Source: Bipolaris cookei
Taxonomy: Eukaryota > Ascomycota > Dothideomycetes > Pleosporales > Pleosporaceae
DNA length: 64,000 nucleotides
Direction: 5' to 3'
Assembly (NCBI GenBank): GCA_002286855.1
Contig: NRSV01000071.1
Location: 62,001 to 126,000 of the forward strand
Below are positions 47,616 through 58,157 of this stretch, piece by piece. The position numbers and the translations under genes were made by a program. How positions within the stretch are numbered: the first letter of the stretch is position 1; each line of letters begins with the position of its first letter. Below the pieces are notes generated by a model. The model did not search any database and was not told the origin of the DNA. It saw only the letters and a list, made by a program, of their open reading frames with translations.

Positions 47616-47938
47616 ATGAAGATTTTTGCCCTGGTTACGATCACAGCACTTGCTGCTCTCGTCTCTGCACACCCAGCACAGCCTGCGGTACTTGACTTAA
47701 GACAAATACCCGTACCAGCACCAGCAGGATGTTCGCCATGTTTTATCGCCAGTGAACCTCTATCCGGACCATGTCCGGCTGGAGCGTCTGAACAGATCTT
47801 TGTAAGTAGTATTTTTTGGGGGAAAAGAAGAAGGCATCTGTCAGATCGGGCATGGGAGATGAGACAGCATCGCGGGTAGAGGTTCGCACGCTAACTTTGT
47901 ATCTGCAGGGCTCTTGTAAAACATGCTGTAAGAACTAG
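47616..47938 (+). CDS. Small cysteine-rich secreted protein (effector-like)
   Basis: Exons are 47616-47801 and 47909-47938, 71 residues. The signal peptide MKIFALVTITALAALVSA has a likely cleavage after residue 18. The mature part is about 53 residues with six cysteines at positions 39, 42, 53, 65, 68 and 69 (motifs CSPC, GPCP and the C-terminal GSCKTCCKN). The last exon of 30 nt carries three of the six cysteines, so it is required for an even number. A Pro-rich stretch (IPVPAPAG) follows the signal peptide. No known domain is recognised. Size, cysteine content and secretion resemble fungal effectors or antimicrobial peptides, but no function is claimed. It sits about 4.5 kb from the transposon island. 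Confidence 0.72.
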
Positions 47939-48593
47939 GACTTTTCTAGGCCCACTGTGAGGGTGGTGTAGATGGGGGTACGGGACGGATGGTGGTTGTC
48001 AAGATGGGAGAGATATGTTTGATAGGGCTAAGTTGTATGTGAGAGGGAAAAAAAGAAGAAGAAAATCAATAAATTTCTAGCATCTTCACATATTTCGACT
48101 ATGTCTCCAAGCTCCAAGTATGTATGGATTGGACATGTTTGTATCGTCAGAGGGGTGGCTCAGGGATTGGCCGAGTGCCAATGGAGAGTAGTACTGGGCG
48201 CAGCAAGCTGCGACGACGCGAAACAGTAGGGGCGGTCTTATTGCGAGGCTTTCCGCATCCAACACGACGGAGCCTGTCACACGCCCCCGGTGCGCATCTG
48301 GCCACTATCCTCTTGTTCGCTCGAGCACTGTTGCCACTCACTTACATACCACTACATTGGATTGGGGGTACAAGCGGTGAAGAATCTAACATCGCGAATC
48401 CGAGGCGCAAATCATTCATTGGCTTTGCATCAACCATCAACACACGCACTACAAGATAAGCAACACAGCGCAGGCGCCGTCTTTTGCAAACAACATTGCC
48501 GTAACCAACCAGGTCGCGTAACGTCGTGAACGACATATCAAGAAAGAACATTGCCAGACGTATACAGCGACACGTCGCACACCCGCCGGCCCT
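47939..48593. other. Intergenic, secreted protein / ppn2
   Basis: 3' flank of the small secreted protein and upstream region of the phosphatase. No feature recognised beyond an A/G-rich run near 48048-48065. Confidence 0.5.
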
Positions 48594-49778
48594 ATGACGT
48601 ACCGCGACCACAACGGCCATGCATACCCGCCCACCCGGCCACGACCGCTCATCGAGCAGATACCAGACTATCGCGAAGACCTCGATGTATCAGACGAGGA
48701 AGACGGATTCTACCAACGCGACGACGACTTCTTCCTTCCACCCAAGGTCCAGGCCGCCATCCTCCGCACAACCGACCGCATCCCGCGGAGAATCAAGCGC
48801 CACTGTGCTGCATACATTTTCATCTTGTTCCTGGCCATTGCCAGTTGGTGGACATACTTTGGCCCGCGTCGTGCTGCATTTGTCCAGGAACTGCATCTGA
48901 TGGACCACGCGCCGACCATGAGCTACGGCAGCCAGGTGCGCCCCGAGTTCAAGGGCATGATCCAGGTCACGGACATGGACGAGCAGCATTTGCCCAAGGA
49001 GAACAAGCGCCTCATCTTCATCGGCGATGTCCATGGCTGCCGCACAGAGCTCGAGCATCTCCTCAACAAGGTCGCTTTTGACCAGTCACGCGACCATGTC
49101 GTCATGACGGGCGACATGATTGCAAAGGGCCCAGACTCCGCCGGCGTCATCAAACTCGCCCGCAAATATGGCGCCTCATGCGTACGCGGAAACTGGGAAG
49201 ACAAACTGCTCCTCTCCATCGCCGAAGCACAAGACCGCCATGTCCTCGTCATGCCCACAGCTGATGATGCAAAACTCGACTTTGTCGGCGCACCAACCGC
49301 ATCCCAGGGCAACGCCAAACTGCGCAAACTCGCGAAGCAATTCACCAAAAAGGACATTGACTACCTCCGCCAGTGCCCTGTTATCCTCCGCGTAGGCACC
49401 GTACCTACCCTGGGTAACCTCGTCACCGTGCATGCTGGTCTCGTCCCGGACATCCCGCTTGAGCACCAAGACCCCTTTCACGTCATGAACATGCGTAGCA
49501 TCGATCTTAAAACGCGGATTCCATCATCCAAGCACAACGGCATGCCCTGGGAGAAATTCTGGAACCATCGCCAGCAGAAGATGAAGGCCAAGGAGCGCAC
49601 GACGGCGGTGTATGGACATAATAGGAAGAAGGGACTTAATGTTCATGAATACTCATTTGGGCTTGATACCGGGTGTGTTAGTGGGGGGAAGCTTACAGCG
49701 TTGATTGTGGATGGTGAGGGGAAGACGGAGATTGTGCAGGTTAAGTGTGGAGCTGAGGGGGGGTATGGAAGTGAGTAG
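48594..49778 (+). CDS. ppn2: Ppn2-type vacuolar endopolyphosphatase (metallophosphatase)
   Basis: Intronless, 394 residues. It is like yeast Ppn2 (YNL217W), a zinc-dependent endopolyphosphatase delivered to the vacuole lumen (family knowledge). The N-terminal tail is cytosolic and acidic (DLDVSDEEDGFYQRDDD). A basic patch RIPRRIKRHC leads to one membrane helix AAYIFILFLAIASWWTYFG, giving a type II topology. The calcineurin-like metal motifs are FIGDVHGCRTEL (DxH), VMTGDMIAKGPDS (GDxxxxxGP), VRGNWEDKLL (GNxxE), TVHAGLVPD (His) and AVYGHNRKKG (GH). The sequence toward the 3' end shifts to G-rich codon use. It follows the small secreted protein in the same orientation by about 650 bases, with no sign of linkage. 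Confidence 0.88.
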   Translation: MTYRDHNGHAYPPTRPRPLIEQIPDYREDLDVSDEEDGFYQRDDDFFLPPKVQAAILRTTDRIPRRIKRHCAAYIFILFLAIASWWTYFGPRRAAFVQELHLMDHAPTMSYGSQVRPEFKGMIQVTDMDEQHLPKENKRLIFIGDVHGCRTELEHLLNKVAFDQSRDHVVMTGDMIAKGPDSAGVIKLARKYGASCVRGNWEDKLLLSIAEAQDRHVLVMPTADDAKLDFVGAPTASQGNAKLRKLAKQFTKKDIDYLRQCPVILRVGTVPTLGNLVTVHAGLVPDIPLEHQDPFHVMNMRSIDLKTRIPSSKHNGMPWEKFWNHRQQKMKAKERTTAVYGHNRKKGLNVHEYSFGLDTGCVSGGKLTALIVDGEGKTEIVQVKCGAEGGYGSE

Positions 49779-52137
49779 GGTAATGAGTGTCACTGCCCGA
49801 CTTTTATGTGGGTGATGGAAGTTTGCATCTTTATGGCGTTTTTCTTTTGGTTGTACGATAGAGTTGAAAGGAGAATGTTTGGGTATATGGGCATTTTTAC
49901 GCAGGGATGCGACCGACTTCGTCGTTGGTTTGAGTAATTTTGATAGCATGATATGTAGATTTTAGATGCTGAAGAAGTCTAATTGGATTGTGTTTGCCGT
50001 GTGTTGTGTCGAAGTAAAATAAATATACTTTTCAGAAATAAGGTTTATAGTTTAGATGGTAGTGAAGTAGTTCACATATTACGATACTACACTGACTATT
50101 GTCTGTTCGTCTCGTGCAAAGTCTACTTCTCCTCGTTTAACCTCTGACTCGATCGAGCTCTACTGGCAAAAGCGAACATACGTGTGGCTTTGTAAAGAAA
50201 AGATCACAACATACTGTATCAATTTGCCTATTGCCACTGTTGTATCGAGTCTCTATCTTCTCTTTCTAAGTATAGTAGGCAGAGTTAGAGATTAAATGAA
50301 AAGTGTTGCGAGTATTGGAAATGGATATTGAACGGCAGATCTGTGTGGCGGGTATGTGGGCATCGAAGATGGGTAATGGATGTTAAGATGTATGCGCAAT
50401 GGATACAGGTTCTGGATACAATTAGTCTACTAGTCAAGTAACGATAGTCCAAGGTAGAAGCCAATAGCTCCGTGGAAAAAAAAACTTTGTTTCCATTCGT
50501 TCCATCATTAGTTGCATATCACGATTAGTTCAAGTAGTGTTTCATATATGGAACTTACTCAACCCAATTTTCGAAAACAAACTCTACTCTGGTTTTTCAG
50601 AGATATGCTAATGTAAGCCCATAAGTACCACGTATAGTCACGTGGTTACTCACAGACTAATGACGCTGTATTTAAACTTGCTCTCAGCATCACATAGAAG
50701 AGAATACACATGTCAGATGTAAGTACCTGGATTCGTTGAACTCTATTACTACATCAGTACGTAAACACCGGGAGTCTACCAGGGAAACCAAAAAGACCCT
50801 TAGTGAACCTGATCTTGACGCCCGCAACCACCACGTATAAATAACGATAAGGTGGGCCGATAATAAAAAAAGAGAGATCAGATCAATATATTCACATTTT
50901 CTTCACACACACACACACATTTATGACCATCCTTGACAACCTATCACAGTATGACAACACAATACTTCATACACGCACTCAACTGCTTACAGCTAATATG
51001 TTAGGAGTCTTTTTCTTTAGCTAGCTGGAGTTACGTAGCATATATTGGATTATTGCTTGTTCTAGGCAACAGCGAGAGCAGCTAGCAGCCATAACAGTGG
51101 GTGGGTAGAATGGTATGTTAGTGAGCGTGGGTTCTTTTTATAGGGAGATAGTTGGTTATATATGTATAGAGAGGAGTAGAGAATTTCATGAAAGGGGATG
51201 ATTCTTTGCTACTTTTCATAGCTGGAATTCTATGAGAAATAGATTCGAGTGTGACGAGGTGAGCTCTTCTGTTGGAACGAGAGTGAATGTAAGACAAGAT
51301 AACATAACATAGAATATACTATGGGTATAGATACAAAGGAGATTAGGAGAGGATTTTTGTTGTAGTTGGCTTTACGACCTGTCCTAAAATCTCCTCTGGA
51401 GCATGTAGACGGTTCAAGCCCAGGACTGACAGTAGTAAGGTACTGCCTAGTTTGCCTATCTGTAGAGGCGATATACCTGATGCTGGCAAGTCAGAGTGCT
51501 GTTTGCTATTATTTTCCAAGAAGCACTAAGCTGATACACTGATCGCAAACCAAGTATAAGTCATCCCAGTAATTGAGGTGATTTTCAGAAACAGCATTGT
51601 ATTGCTATAACCACCGCGCTGTCTAAATAGTTGTTATATCTTGAGAGAGGCGTAATTTTTTCATATCATCTGTGGCAAAAACCTGAATATGGAAATAAAT
51701 GAAGAAATGAGGACACACAAAAATACAGGTAAGAACAAATAATTATTCGTGCAGATAGATCTTCAGGTAGATAAATGAGTCTAATCGAGCCCATTGAGTC
51801 GAAGAGCACTAGTAAGTACTACTACATGACAAACAGCGCATATTTATCTGTTCTCTGCGATACAGACCTAGAAAGTAAAGCAAGTAGTTTCATGGATCTC
51901 ATAATAGTACTGCAAAACCTCGAAATAAGTTGAACTGTGTTGGGACATATATTGGAATCGAGCTGACGACACCAGTCTTACCTCAGTCTTGCTACGAACA
52001 TACAAGTCTCAGCAAGGGCATACGCGTTTCAGCAGGGGAACACACGCTTTAGTGGCTGCAGCCTTGCCTGCTACTGCTGAGTATATAGCTACGTCGATAG
52101 CCCAGTAGCTAGTCGAATCAGTCAAATCTTCATTTGG
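49779..52137. other. AT-rich ORF-poor region flanking the transposon island
   Basis: About 2.4 kb with almost no open frame above 60 codons on either strand from 49950 to 52000, in contrast to the rest of the window. It is AT-rich, with a (CA)8 run near 50903-50920. Composition and position next to transposons suggest decayed repeat sequence, possibly RIP-mutated (inference). No terminus or protein relic is recognisable. Confidence 0.5.
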
Positions 52138-52383
52138 TGTTTTGTGCAACTGCAGTTGTTTTGACTCAACCACACCCTTTATCGTACCAACAGACCGACT
52201 TATATGATACATCTGTAGCACTATTATTGAAGAAAGAAATAATGTAGTCAATGGAGATATATTTATATCTTTATACCTTTTCTTAAGGAACGAGGAAAAA
52301 GAACAGTATGTAAAAAAAATATGTTTGTGCGTTGGTACGGAAAAGGCCTCAGTTGAGTCAAACAACTACAGTTGCATAAAACA
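52138..52383. mobile_element. MITE-like element with ~60-bp terminal inverted repeats
   Basis: The ends TGTTTTGTGCAACTGCAGTT (52138 onward) and, on the other strand from 52383, TGTTTTATGCAACTGTAGTT match as imperfect inverted repeats. The match continues inward through GTTTTGACTCAAC and CCTTT-CGTACCAAC for about 60 bases with a few mismatches. The 246-bp unit has no coding capacity, as in miniature inverted-repeat elements. Target-site duplication is not clear. It lies 30 bases from the pogo fold-back element. Confidence 0.7.
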
Positions 52384-52413
52384 GGAAGAAGAAGACTGAA
52401 TTCTATATACATA

Positions 52414-52717
52414 ACGTATTCTATCACCGAGAGTGCCACATCACCGAGTGTGCCACTTTTTCTTGGCATCGCGAACTTCACGTACGAAACACTATGCATC
52501 AAGAACATAAGGATTTTTTAACTCAGCGAGAAGGTAGAATTACTCTTGCTCTTCAGGCCTTTCTTACGGGTCAATTTAAGACTATACGAAGCGCTGCTGC
52601 TGCCTATAACGTATCTTTTCAGCGGCTTTCTGATCGGCTGAAGAAAATCACATTTCGGCCCCAAGCATCTCCAAACTGCCGCAAGCTTACTATAACTGAA
52701 GAGCAGACAATCGTACG
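52414..52717 (+). repeat. Left 304-bp arm of fold-back element
   Basis: Perfect inverted partner of 53207-53510. It includes the TIR and the transposase N-terminus from ATG 52494 (MHQEHKDFLTQREGRITLA). Confidence 0.88.
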
Positions 52718-53206
52718 ATATATTCTTGACCTAGACTCGCGAGGATTTCCGCCCCGACTGTGCGAAGTAGCAGATATGGCAGATAAACTACTACGTGTAC
52801 GAGGTGGACAGCCTGTAGGCAAATGCTGGGCAGAGCGGTTTGTATTACGTTCGGACAAGCTTAAAACGGCCTTTAGTTGAGCAAAGGATCGTCAGAGAAT
52901 ACAGCAAGAAGACACAGGTTATTAACGCGTGGTTTAACCTCGAACAAGAGACAATTGAGAAGTAGGGGGTTCATTCAAACGATATTAACAACTTTGACGA
53001 AACTGGCTTTCAGATGGGCATAATTGACTCAATGGAGGTGGTTACAGCTGTAGAGCGTCGTACAAGGCTTACTCTTACACAGCCAAGCAATCGCTAGTGG
53101 GTTACAGTCATTCAGAGCATCTGTGCTGCGGGATACGCTACCCCGCCATTCATTATCTACAAAGGACACGTCCACATCTCTGCTTGGTACGAAGAAGCAG
53201 GTATAC
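52494..53206 (+). pseudogene. Truncated pogo/Fot1 transposase
   Basis: The N-terminal helix-turn-helix/CENP-B-type DNA-binding region is intact (KTIRSAAAAYNVSFQRLSDR, GKCWAERFVLR). The frame then meets a TGA at 52878-52880, where relatives continue. Two more in-frame TAG codons follow, one just before GVHSNDINNFDETGFQMGI and one near 53097. The first catalytic Asp block (NFDETGF) is present, as is PPFIIYKGHVHISAWYEEAG. The frame then breaks at the inverted arm, so the second and third catalytic acidic residues are lost. It cannot encode an active enzyme. Confidence 0.85.
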
Positions 53207-53510
53207 CGTACGATTGTCTGCTCTTCAGTTATAGTAAGCTTGCGGCAGTTTGGAGATGCTTGGGGCCGAAATGTGATTTTCTTCAGCCGATCAGAAAGCC
53301 GCTGAAAAGATACGTTATAGGCAGCAGCAGCGCTTCGTATAGTCTTAAATTGACCCGTAAGAAAGGCCTGAAGAGCAAGAGTAATTCTACCTTCTCGCTG
53401 AGTTAAAAAATCCTTATGTTCTTGATGCATAGTGTTTCGTACGTGAAGTTCGCGATGCCAAGAAAAAGTGGCACACTCGGTGATGTGGCACTCTCGGTGA
53501 TAGAATACGT
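53207..53510 (-). repeat. Right 304-bp arm of fold-back element
   Basis: Reverse complement of 52414-52717. Its minus-strand frame starts at 53430 with the same transposase N-terminus and then runs into the element's middle in the wrong orientation. Confidence 0.88.
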
Positions 53511-53634
53511 TAGCTGCAGTGTTGAGTATATGCTAAGCTACGTGGGTCTGTGCGTTATGTGCGCTAGCCTATGCCAATAGTCGTCAGCACTGAACTCTTG
53601 AGGTAGTACCGAGGTCATTAGTTCGATCCCAATA

Positions 53635-55441
53635 TAACGTGCGGGATCAGTAAGCTGGGCACCCCACCAAGCTCGACGCTCCGCTCTGCACAACTACTAC
53701 AATGCCGCGACAACAACGTTCTATACAGACTTCTCATGTAGGCTTATTCTACCTTGCTATCACATCTTATCCTAATAATCCAAAACAATCTATCCGTGCT
53801 CTTGCAAAAGCGTACGATGTGCCACAATCAACACTACATACGTTCATGGTACTCAGCTGCGACCAGAGCTACGGTCTACCAACCGTAAGCTATCGCCCAT
53901 TGAAGTGCAGTCTCTTGTGCAGTAGATCCTAGGCCTTGACCGGCGTGATTTTCCACTCCATATTATCGACGTACGACGAATGGCAGACGCGTTACTTACC
54001 GCGCGTGGCCAAGATCCACCTCCACAACCTGTCGGCAAGAAATGGGTATCGCGGTTTGTCCAGAGCCAGCCAGAGCTTCAGACGAAGTGAATTAGAAATC
54101 TTAATAGCCAGCGCATTCAGTACGAAGATCTTGCTACAATCGCAGCGTGGTTTAAGCTTATGGAAGAGATGCGCCAGACGCATGGCGTTCTAGACCAAGA
54201 TATCTACAACTTCGACGAGACTGGATTCGCCATGGGCGTCGCTACAACATCAAAGGTAGCCACTAGCTCTGATAGAGTTGGTCGGGCAGTTGTATTACAG
54301 CCAGATAATCGCGAGTGGGTGACAGTAATCGAGTGCATTAACGCATCTGGCTGGTCTCTACCACCATTTGTGATCCTGTCTGGTAAAGTCCACCAGAGCA
54401 GCTGGTACCACAATCTCCACAAGACTGGACTATTGGCGTCTCATACAACGGCTGGAAGACAGATGAGCTTGGTGTAGAGTGGGCGAAGCACTTCAATCAG
54501 CATACGGCGGCTCGAACAGCTGGAGTCTATCGGCTTCTTATCCTAGACGGCCATAGTAGCCACGCTACGCCAGAGTTTGATCAGAACTGTACAGAGAACA
54601 AGACCATCACTCTCTGTATGCCGCCTCATACCTCCCATCTCCTCCAACATCTAGACGTGAGTTGCTACTCTCCTCTCAAGCGCGCGTACGGACGTGAGAT
54701 TGAGTAGTTCGCCCGCCAAGGCGTATACCATATCGATAAGATAGACTTTTTCACAGTCTATACACGGATCCGGTCGACTGTATTCACGCAGTAGAATATC
54801 CAGGCAGGCTTTCGGGCGACAGGGCTTGTCCCCCCTTGTCTAGAACGTGTTCTGTCCTTGACTGTTGTCCGGACGCCGTCTCCACCACATACAACTACAA
54901 ACAATAACATTACAGCGCAGCCAGCAGCGCAGCTACAAACACCACACACAGTAGAACAGCTTCAGCGGCAGGTACAATATCTCCAAGAGCGACTGCGCAG
55001 GCAACCAGAGAGCCCAACAAACGTTGCTATCCGCCAGCTTGCGAAAAGCGCTCAGCTTGCAATGCAATCAGCGACAATACTTGCTGAAGAAAATAAGAAG
55101 CTACGTGCAGAAATTTAACATCAATGACAAAAGCAGAGCCAGCCGCGTCAACCTATCGCTTCTGGTGGAATTCTTCAGGTGCAACAGGCTCAGCAGCTTA
55201 CTGCAGAGGCAGAAAGGGTAGTCACAGAGGTTGAGCAGGGTGAGGGTAGCCAACGACGTCAGCGCGCGCCGCCGACGTGTACGAAGTGTCATATTCAAGG
55301 ACACACTCGCACTACATGTAGAGCTAGATGATGAATTATTTTTCTTAATTTTATCCTATTCTATTGCGTTGTTGTGGATCAATTGCGCAGAGAGTCGCGT
55401 CAAGCTTGGTGGGGTGCCTAGCTTACTGATTCCGTATGTTA
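53635..55441 (+). mobile_element. Degraded full-length Fot1/pogo-type DNA transposon
   Basis: Terminal inverted repeats of about 46 bp: left TAACGTGCGGGATCAGTAAG from 53635, right (minus strand from 55441) TAACATACGGAATCAGTAAG, both continuing with GCTRGGCACCCCACCAAGC. TA dinucleotides abut both ends (53633-53634, 55442-55443). The differences in this stretch are G/A transitions with A on the right-hand copy. The 1.8-kb length fits pogo-type elements with one transposase gene. It lies about 125 bases right of the fold-back element but is a different family, with unrelated TIR sequence. Confidence 0.88.
53702..55331 (+). pseudogene. Pogo/Fot1 transposase with zinc knuckle, inactivated
   Basis: Reads from MPRQQRSIQTSHVGLFYL through a HTH (SIRALAKAYDVPQSTLHT) and a CENP-B-like part (VGKKWVSRFVQSQPELQ). 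The DDE domain follows, with catalytic blocks IYNFDETGFAMGV, YRLLILDGHSSHATPEF and SHLLQHLDVSCYSPLKRAYG. A Gln-rich coiled coil (VEQLQRQVQYLQERL) and a CCHC-type knuckle TKCHIQGHTRTTCRAR close the product. Frameshifts lie near 53840 and 54425, and there are in-frame stops at about 53921 (TAG), 54088 (TGA), 54704, 54792 and 55117. The two upstream stops sit where the family has Trp (TGG to TAG or TGA), and the last ones fit CAA to TAA and CGA to TGA: a RIP-like pattern. Confidence 0.88.
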
Positions 55442-56652
55442 TATCCTAACACTGTGAAATGGAGTTTTCGAGTTAAAGGACGAAATGTACATTTACAGGC
55501 AACTTGCTACGAGAAATTGTGAAAGTATATACAGAAGTATGAGCTTTGCTTGCGAAGATGTATTACTGTACTGTCTTGATAAATGTACTGCAACACTTAG
55601 AAGCAGAGTCACGTGCAAGGCGACTGAAAGGACCCCCCTGGAACACTGTCAGCACAGACGGGCTCAATCACATGACTAAGTATATCTCCTTCCACTACAA
55701 GATCTAGTAGTTCTTAAGAAAATTATCTTAACACAACTTGCGCTGTTTTCCTAGTTTCTAGCTGCAAACGATTTATTGAAGACGAGTCGGTAAAGAGACT
55801 TACACAACATGACTTCCACCCACAAACAAGCAAAGTGGGAGAAAAGAACAAGATCAGGTTTCAAACAATCGAAACTCCGATCGATACGCGTGTTTCCAGT
55901 AAGACGTCAGTGGCTGATACCCCACACAAATACACAGTCATCTTTATGCAATCAAGCCTTCTTCTTGTCTCATCTCTCCATTACATCTTCATCGTATACG
56001 TGACGCTTGAGCTATATACTTGCCGTGTACACCAAACATACGCGTTCTCCATCCTGCCACCATGTACCTTGCCAAAGCCTCATTGCTGTTATACGCTGTA
56101 AAATTCTAAGTCGCTCCATAAACGCGGATCGGCACAAACCGGCTTACCCGGAATTCACCCTTTCCCCTTTTTCCTAAACGCACATGGAAACTTATCTAGG
56201 AACACAGGGTGCCGGCTGACGTGAGCGCGGGAACAAGACCCGGCAGAGTAGTGAATGCCGCGATCTGCATCTTGGATTATATGCTGTGCAGCAGACAATT
56301 AAGGGGATGCTTTGGGAGAGAAGGGTCGGCTGGAATTCGGAGCGCGGCTGGGTATGGGAATGTGGTAAAAGGGGGGTTGATGTTGTACTACGTAGTATTT
56401 TCAATAAAGTTTGATGTGAGCGGCAATCGTGTGCCGTGGTTATTTTGGTGGAAGATCTGCATTTTGGGTAGACTTGGCGTACATACAGGCGGGGACAACT
56501 CTGGATGCATGGGAGCGGAGGCTGGAACATAATAGAAGAGGTTCAATTGGATTGGATAATACCAGCGTGGTTATACAAGGTATTAATGTAGATTGATAAT
56601 AAATATGGAGTAGTTTGCACTCGACCATCTACTATTTACTGGTCACATTGAA
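55442..56652. other. Intergenic between transposon and peroxidase gene
   Basis: AT-rich unique sequence at 55.4-56.1 kb, then more balanced sequence at the 3' flank of the peroxidase. No gene recognised. Confidence 0.5.
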
Positions 56653-58157
56653 CTAGAGGCTGGATCCAGCTCGAGCTGCTCCAGGGAACTGTTGTTGTAG
56701 AGCATCCCAAAGTGGCTCACCGCCCTCGGTCAGATCCTTCCAGGCGGGACAGGCCAAACTCAATAGTGGTGCTGCAAGCGTGTCGGTCACTAACTTAATC
56801 GGAACATCGAGTGTGGAGAGGAGCCCGGAGAGCGAATTAGGTAAGAAAGTCTTGAGCACCTGGAATACGAAGCAGAGGAGGTTGTTGTTCTCTAACAATG
56901 TCGTGAGATTGACCACACCGCTAGTAATGTTACTGAGATCAACGCCAGTGAATGAATTCACCTTGCCAGTGTTGCCGCCAATGCTGTAGCCAAGTGTTAG
57001 GTACTGAGAATAGACTTGCAGAGCAGAAAATCATGTGCACGTACCTGCCAAGAACGGGATGTTTCTTGACCCAGTTAACAATATCCAAGTTAAGCAGGAC
57101 CAAACTATATTCGACTGGCCTGCGGTACCAGTTGTTGGGAATGGTCTCGTGCCCCTTGCGGTACTCAAAAGTTCCATTGTCTTTCTTAAAAACACCAAAG
57201 AAGCTCCGGAAAACCTCTTGGGTCAGAATACCATCGGGATGCTCGGCTGTGTGATTGGATAGGATCCGGCCCAGGAAGAAGTAACCAGCGTTGCGACTGA
57301 TCATGCCAGTGACAGGACCATAGTAGAAATATGGGTTAGTTGCGACGCTTTGCGCCCAGCGACGAGCAGCCTGGTCAGCGAGTAGATCCATGGAGAGTAC
57401 ACCGTTTTTGTCGGCGCGATCGTGGAAATCCATGAACAAGGTCATGTTCATGGTCGCAGCGTCGCCTGTGACGTAGAGATCATTGCGCGTGAGCGACGAA
57501 TCCGACTCGATCCAGTTATGCGAACCCGAAAGACCTCTAGGCTTACCTAATAACGCCGAAAGTGTGAGTGATTGTTGTTACATTTGTGGTTTGAAGATAC
57601 GGCGACATACCCAAAAGTCCGCCTAGATTGCCCAAGAGGTTTTGCCCCGCGAGTCCAGTGGGTGGACCTCCAATGCAGAAACCTGGATTCAGCGACAGCG
57701 GGTTACCCGTCCAGACAGTTCCCATGACACCAAGAATGAGAGAAAGCTCTATACCCATACCCATGACTATAATCTCAGAAAGTTAGATATTATTCCATTC
57801 CCTGGTTATATGCGACTGGCGACACGCACCTTGATTGATGGCTGTGACGACTTCTGCAAAACTGGTGATACCAGTACGAGAAATGTAGCCATGGTTTGCC
57901 AGAGCATTTAGTCCAGGACAAGGACCACGCTGGTCGGTAGACTTGGGAGCCTGGAATGCATGTTTTCCAGAGATATCAATGGGTTTGGTGATGTCGATGA
58001 TGAACCTCTTCTCCTTTTGGTAATCCTCCACCGACCGGATGGCTGCATTCAGCTTCTCCGGCGTTAGACCATGCAGATGGCGGTGGTCGAGAGAAGGGAA
58101 AGCATCGACGACACTTTGCCCCAGCGAAAGAGTGAGAAGCGCAATTGAAAATTTCAT
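56653..58157 (-). CDS. Secreted heme-thiolate peroxidase (chloroperoxidase/peroxygenase family)
   Basis: Peroxidase family 2: heme-thiolate enzymes that use hydrogen peroxide for halogenation or oxygen transfer. Exons are 58157-57830, 57766-57611, 57546-57045 and 56983-56653, 438 residues. The signal peptide is MKFSIALLTLSLGQSVVDA. The proximal heme ligand Cys80 lies in the hallmark RGPCPGLNALANHGYI. The acid-base motif region reads HNWIESDSSLTRND: the Glu (E175) and Asp (D177) of the E-H-D motif are present, but Ser replaces His. Further family regions are MNMTLFMDFHDR, TGMISRNAGYFFLGRILSNH and PNNWYRRPVEYSLV. The C-terminal 110 residues (after 57044) form a hydrophobic extension. It is longer than short unspecific peroxygenases. 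Downstream neighbours are a CFEM receptor and a GMC oxidase. Confidence 0.9.

Larger units (their letters stand above)
52414..53510. mobile_element. Fot1/pogo element rearranged into a fold-back
   Basis: Flanked by TA on both sides (52412-52413 and 53511-53512), as expected for Tc1/mariner-pogo insertion. Both ends start ACGTATTCTATCACCGAGAG. Instead of short TIRs, the first 304 bases (52414-52717) recur as a reverse complement at 53207-53510, and I found no mismatch on reading. The arms contain the whole 5' end including the transposase start codon. The 489-base middle keeps part of the transposase in plus orientation. The true 3' end of the transposase gene is gone. Confidence 0.85.

Noticed and set aside
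53520..53640. tRNA-like 3' part (AGTTCGATCCC with a possible 7-bp acceptor pairing GCGTTAT/ATAACGT) left of the second pogo element
   Set aside because: The T arm and acceptor can be drawn, but no anticodon arm or D arm fits, and the acceptor 3' strand is part of the transposon TIR. Probably chance.
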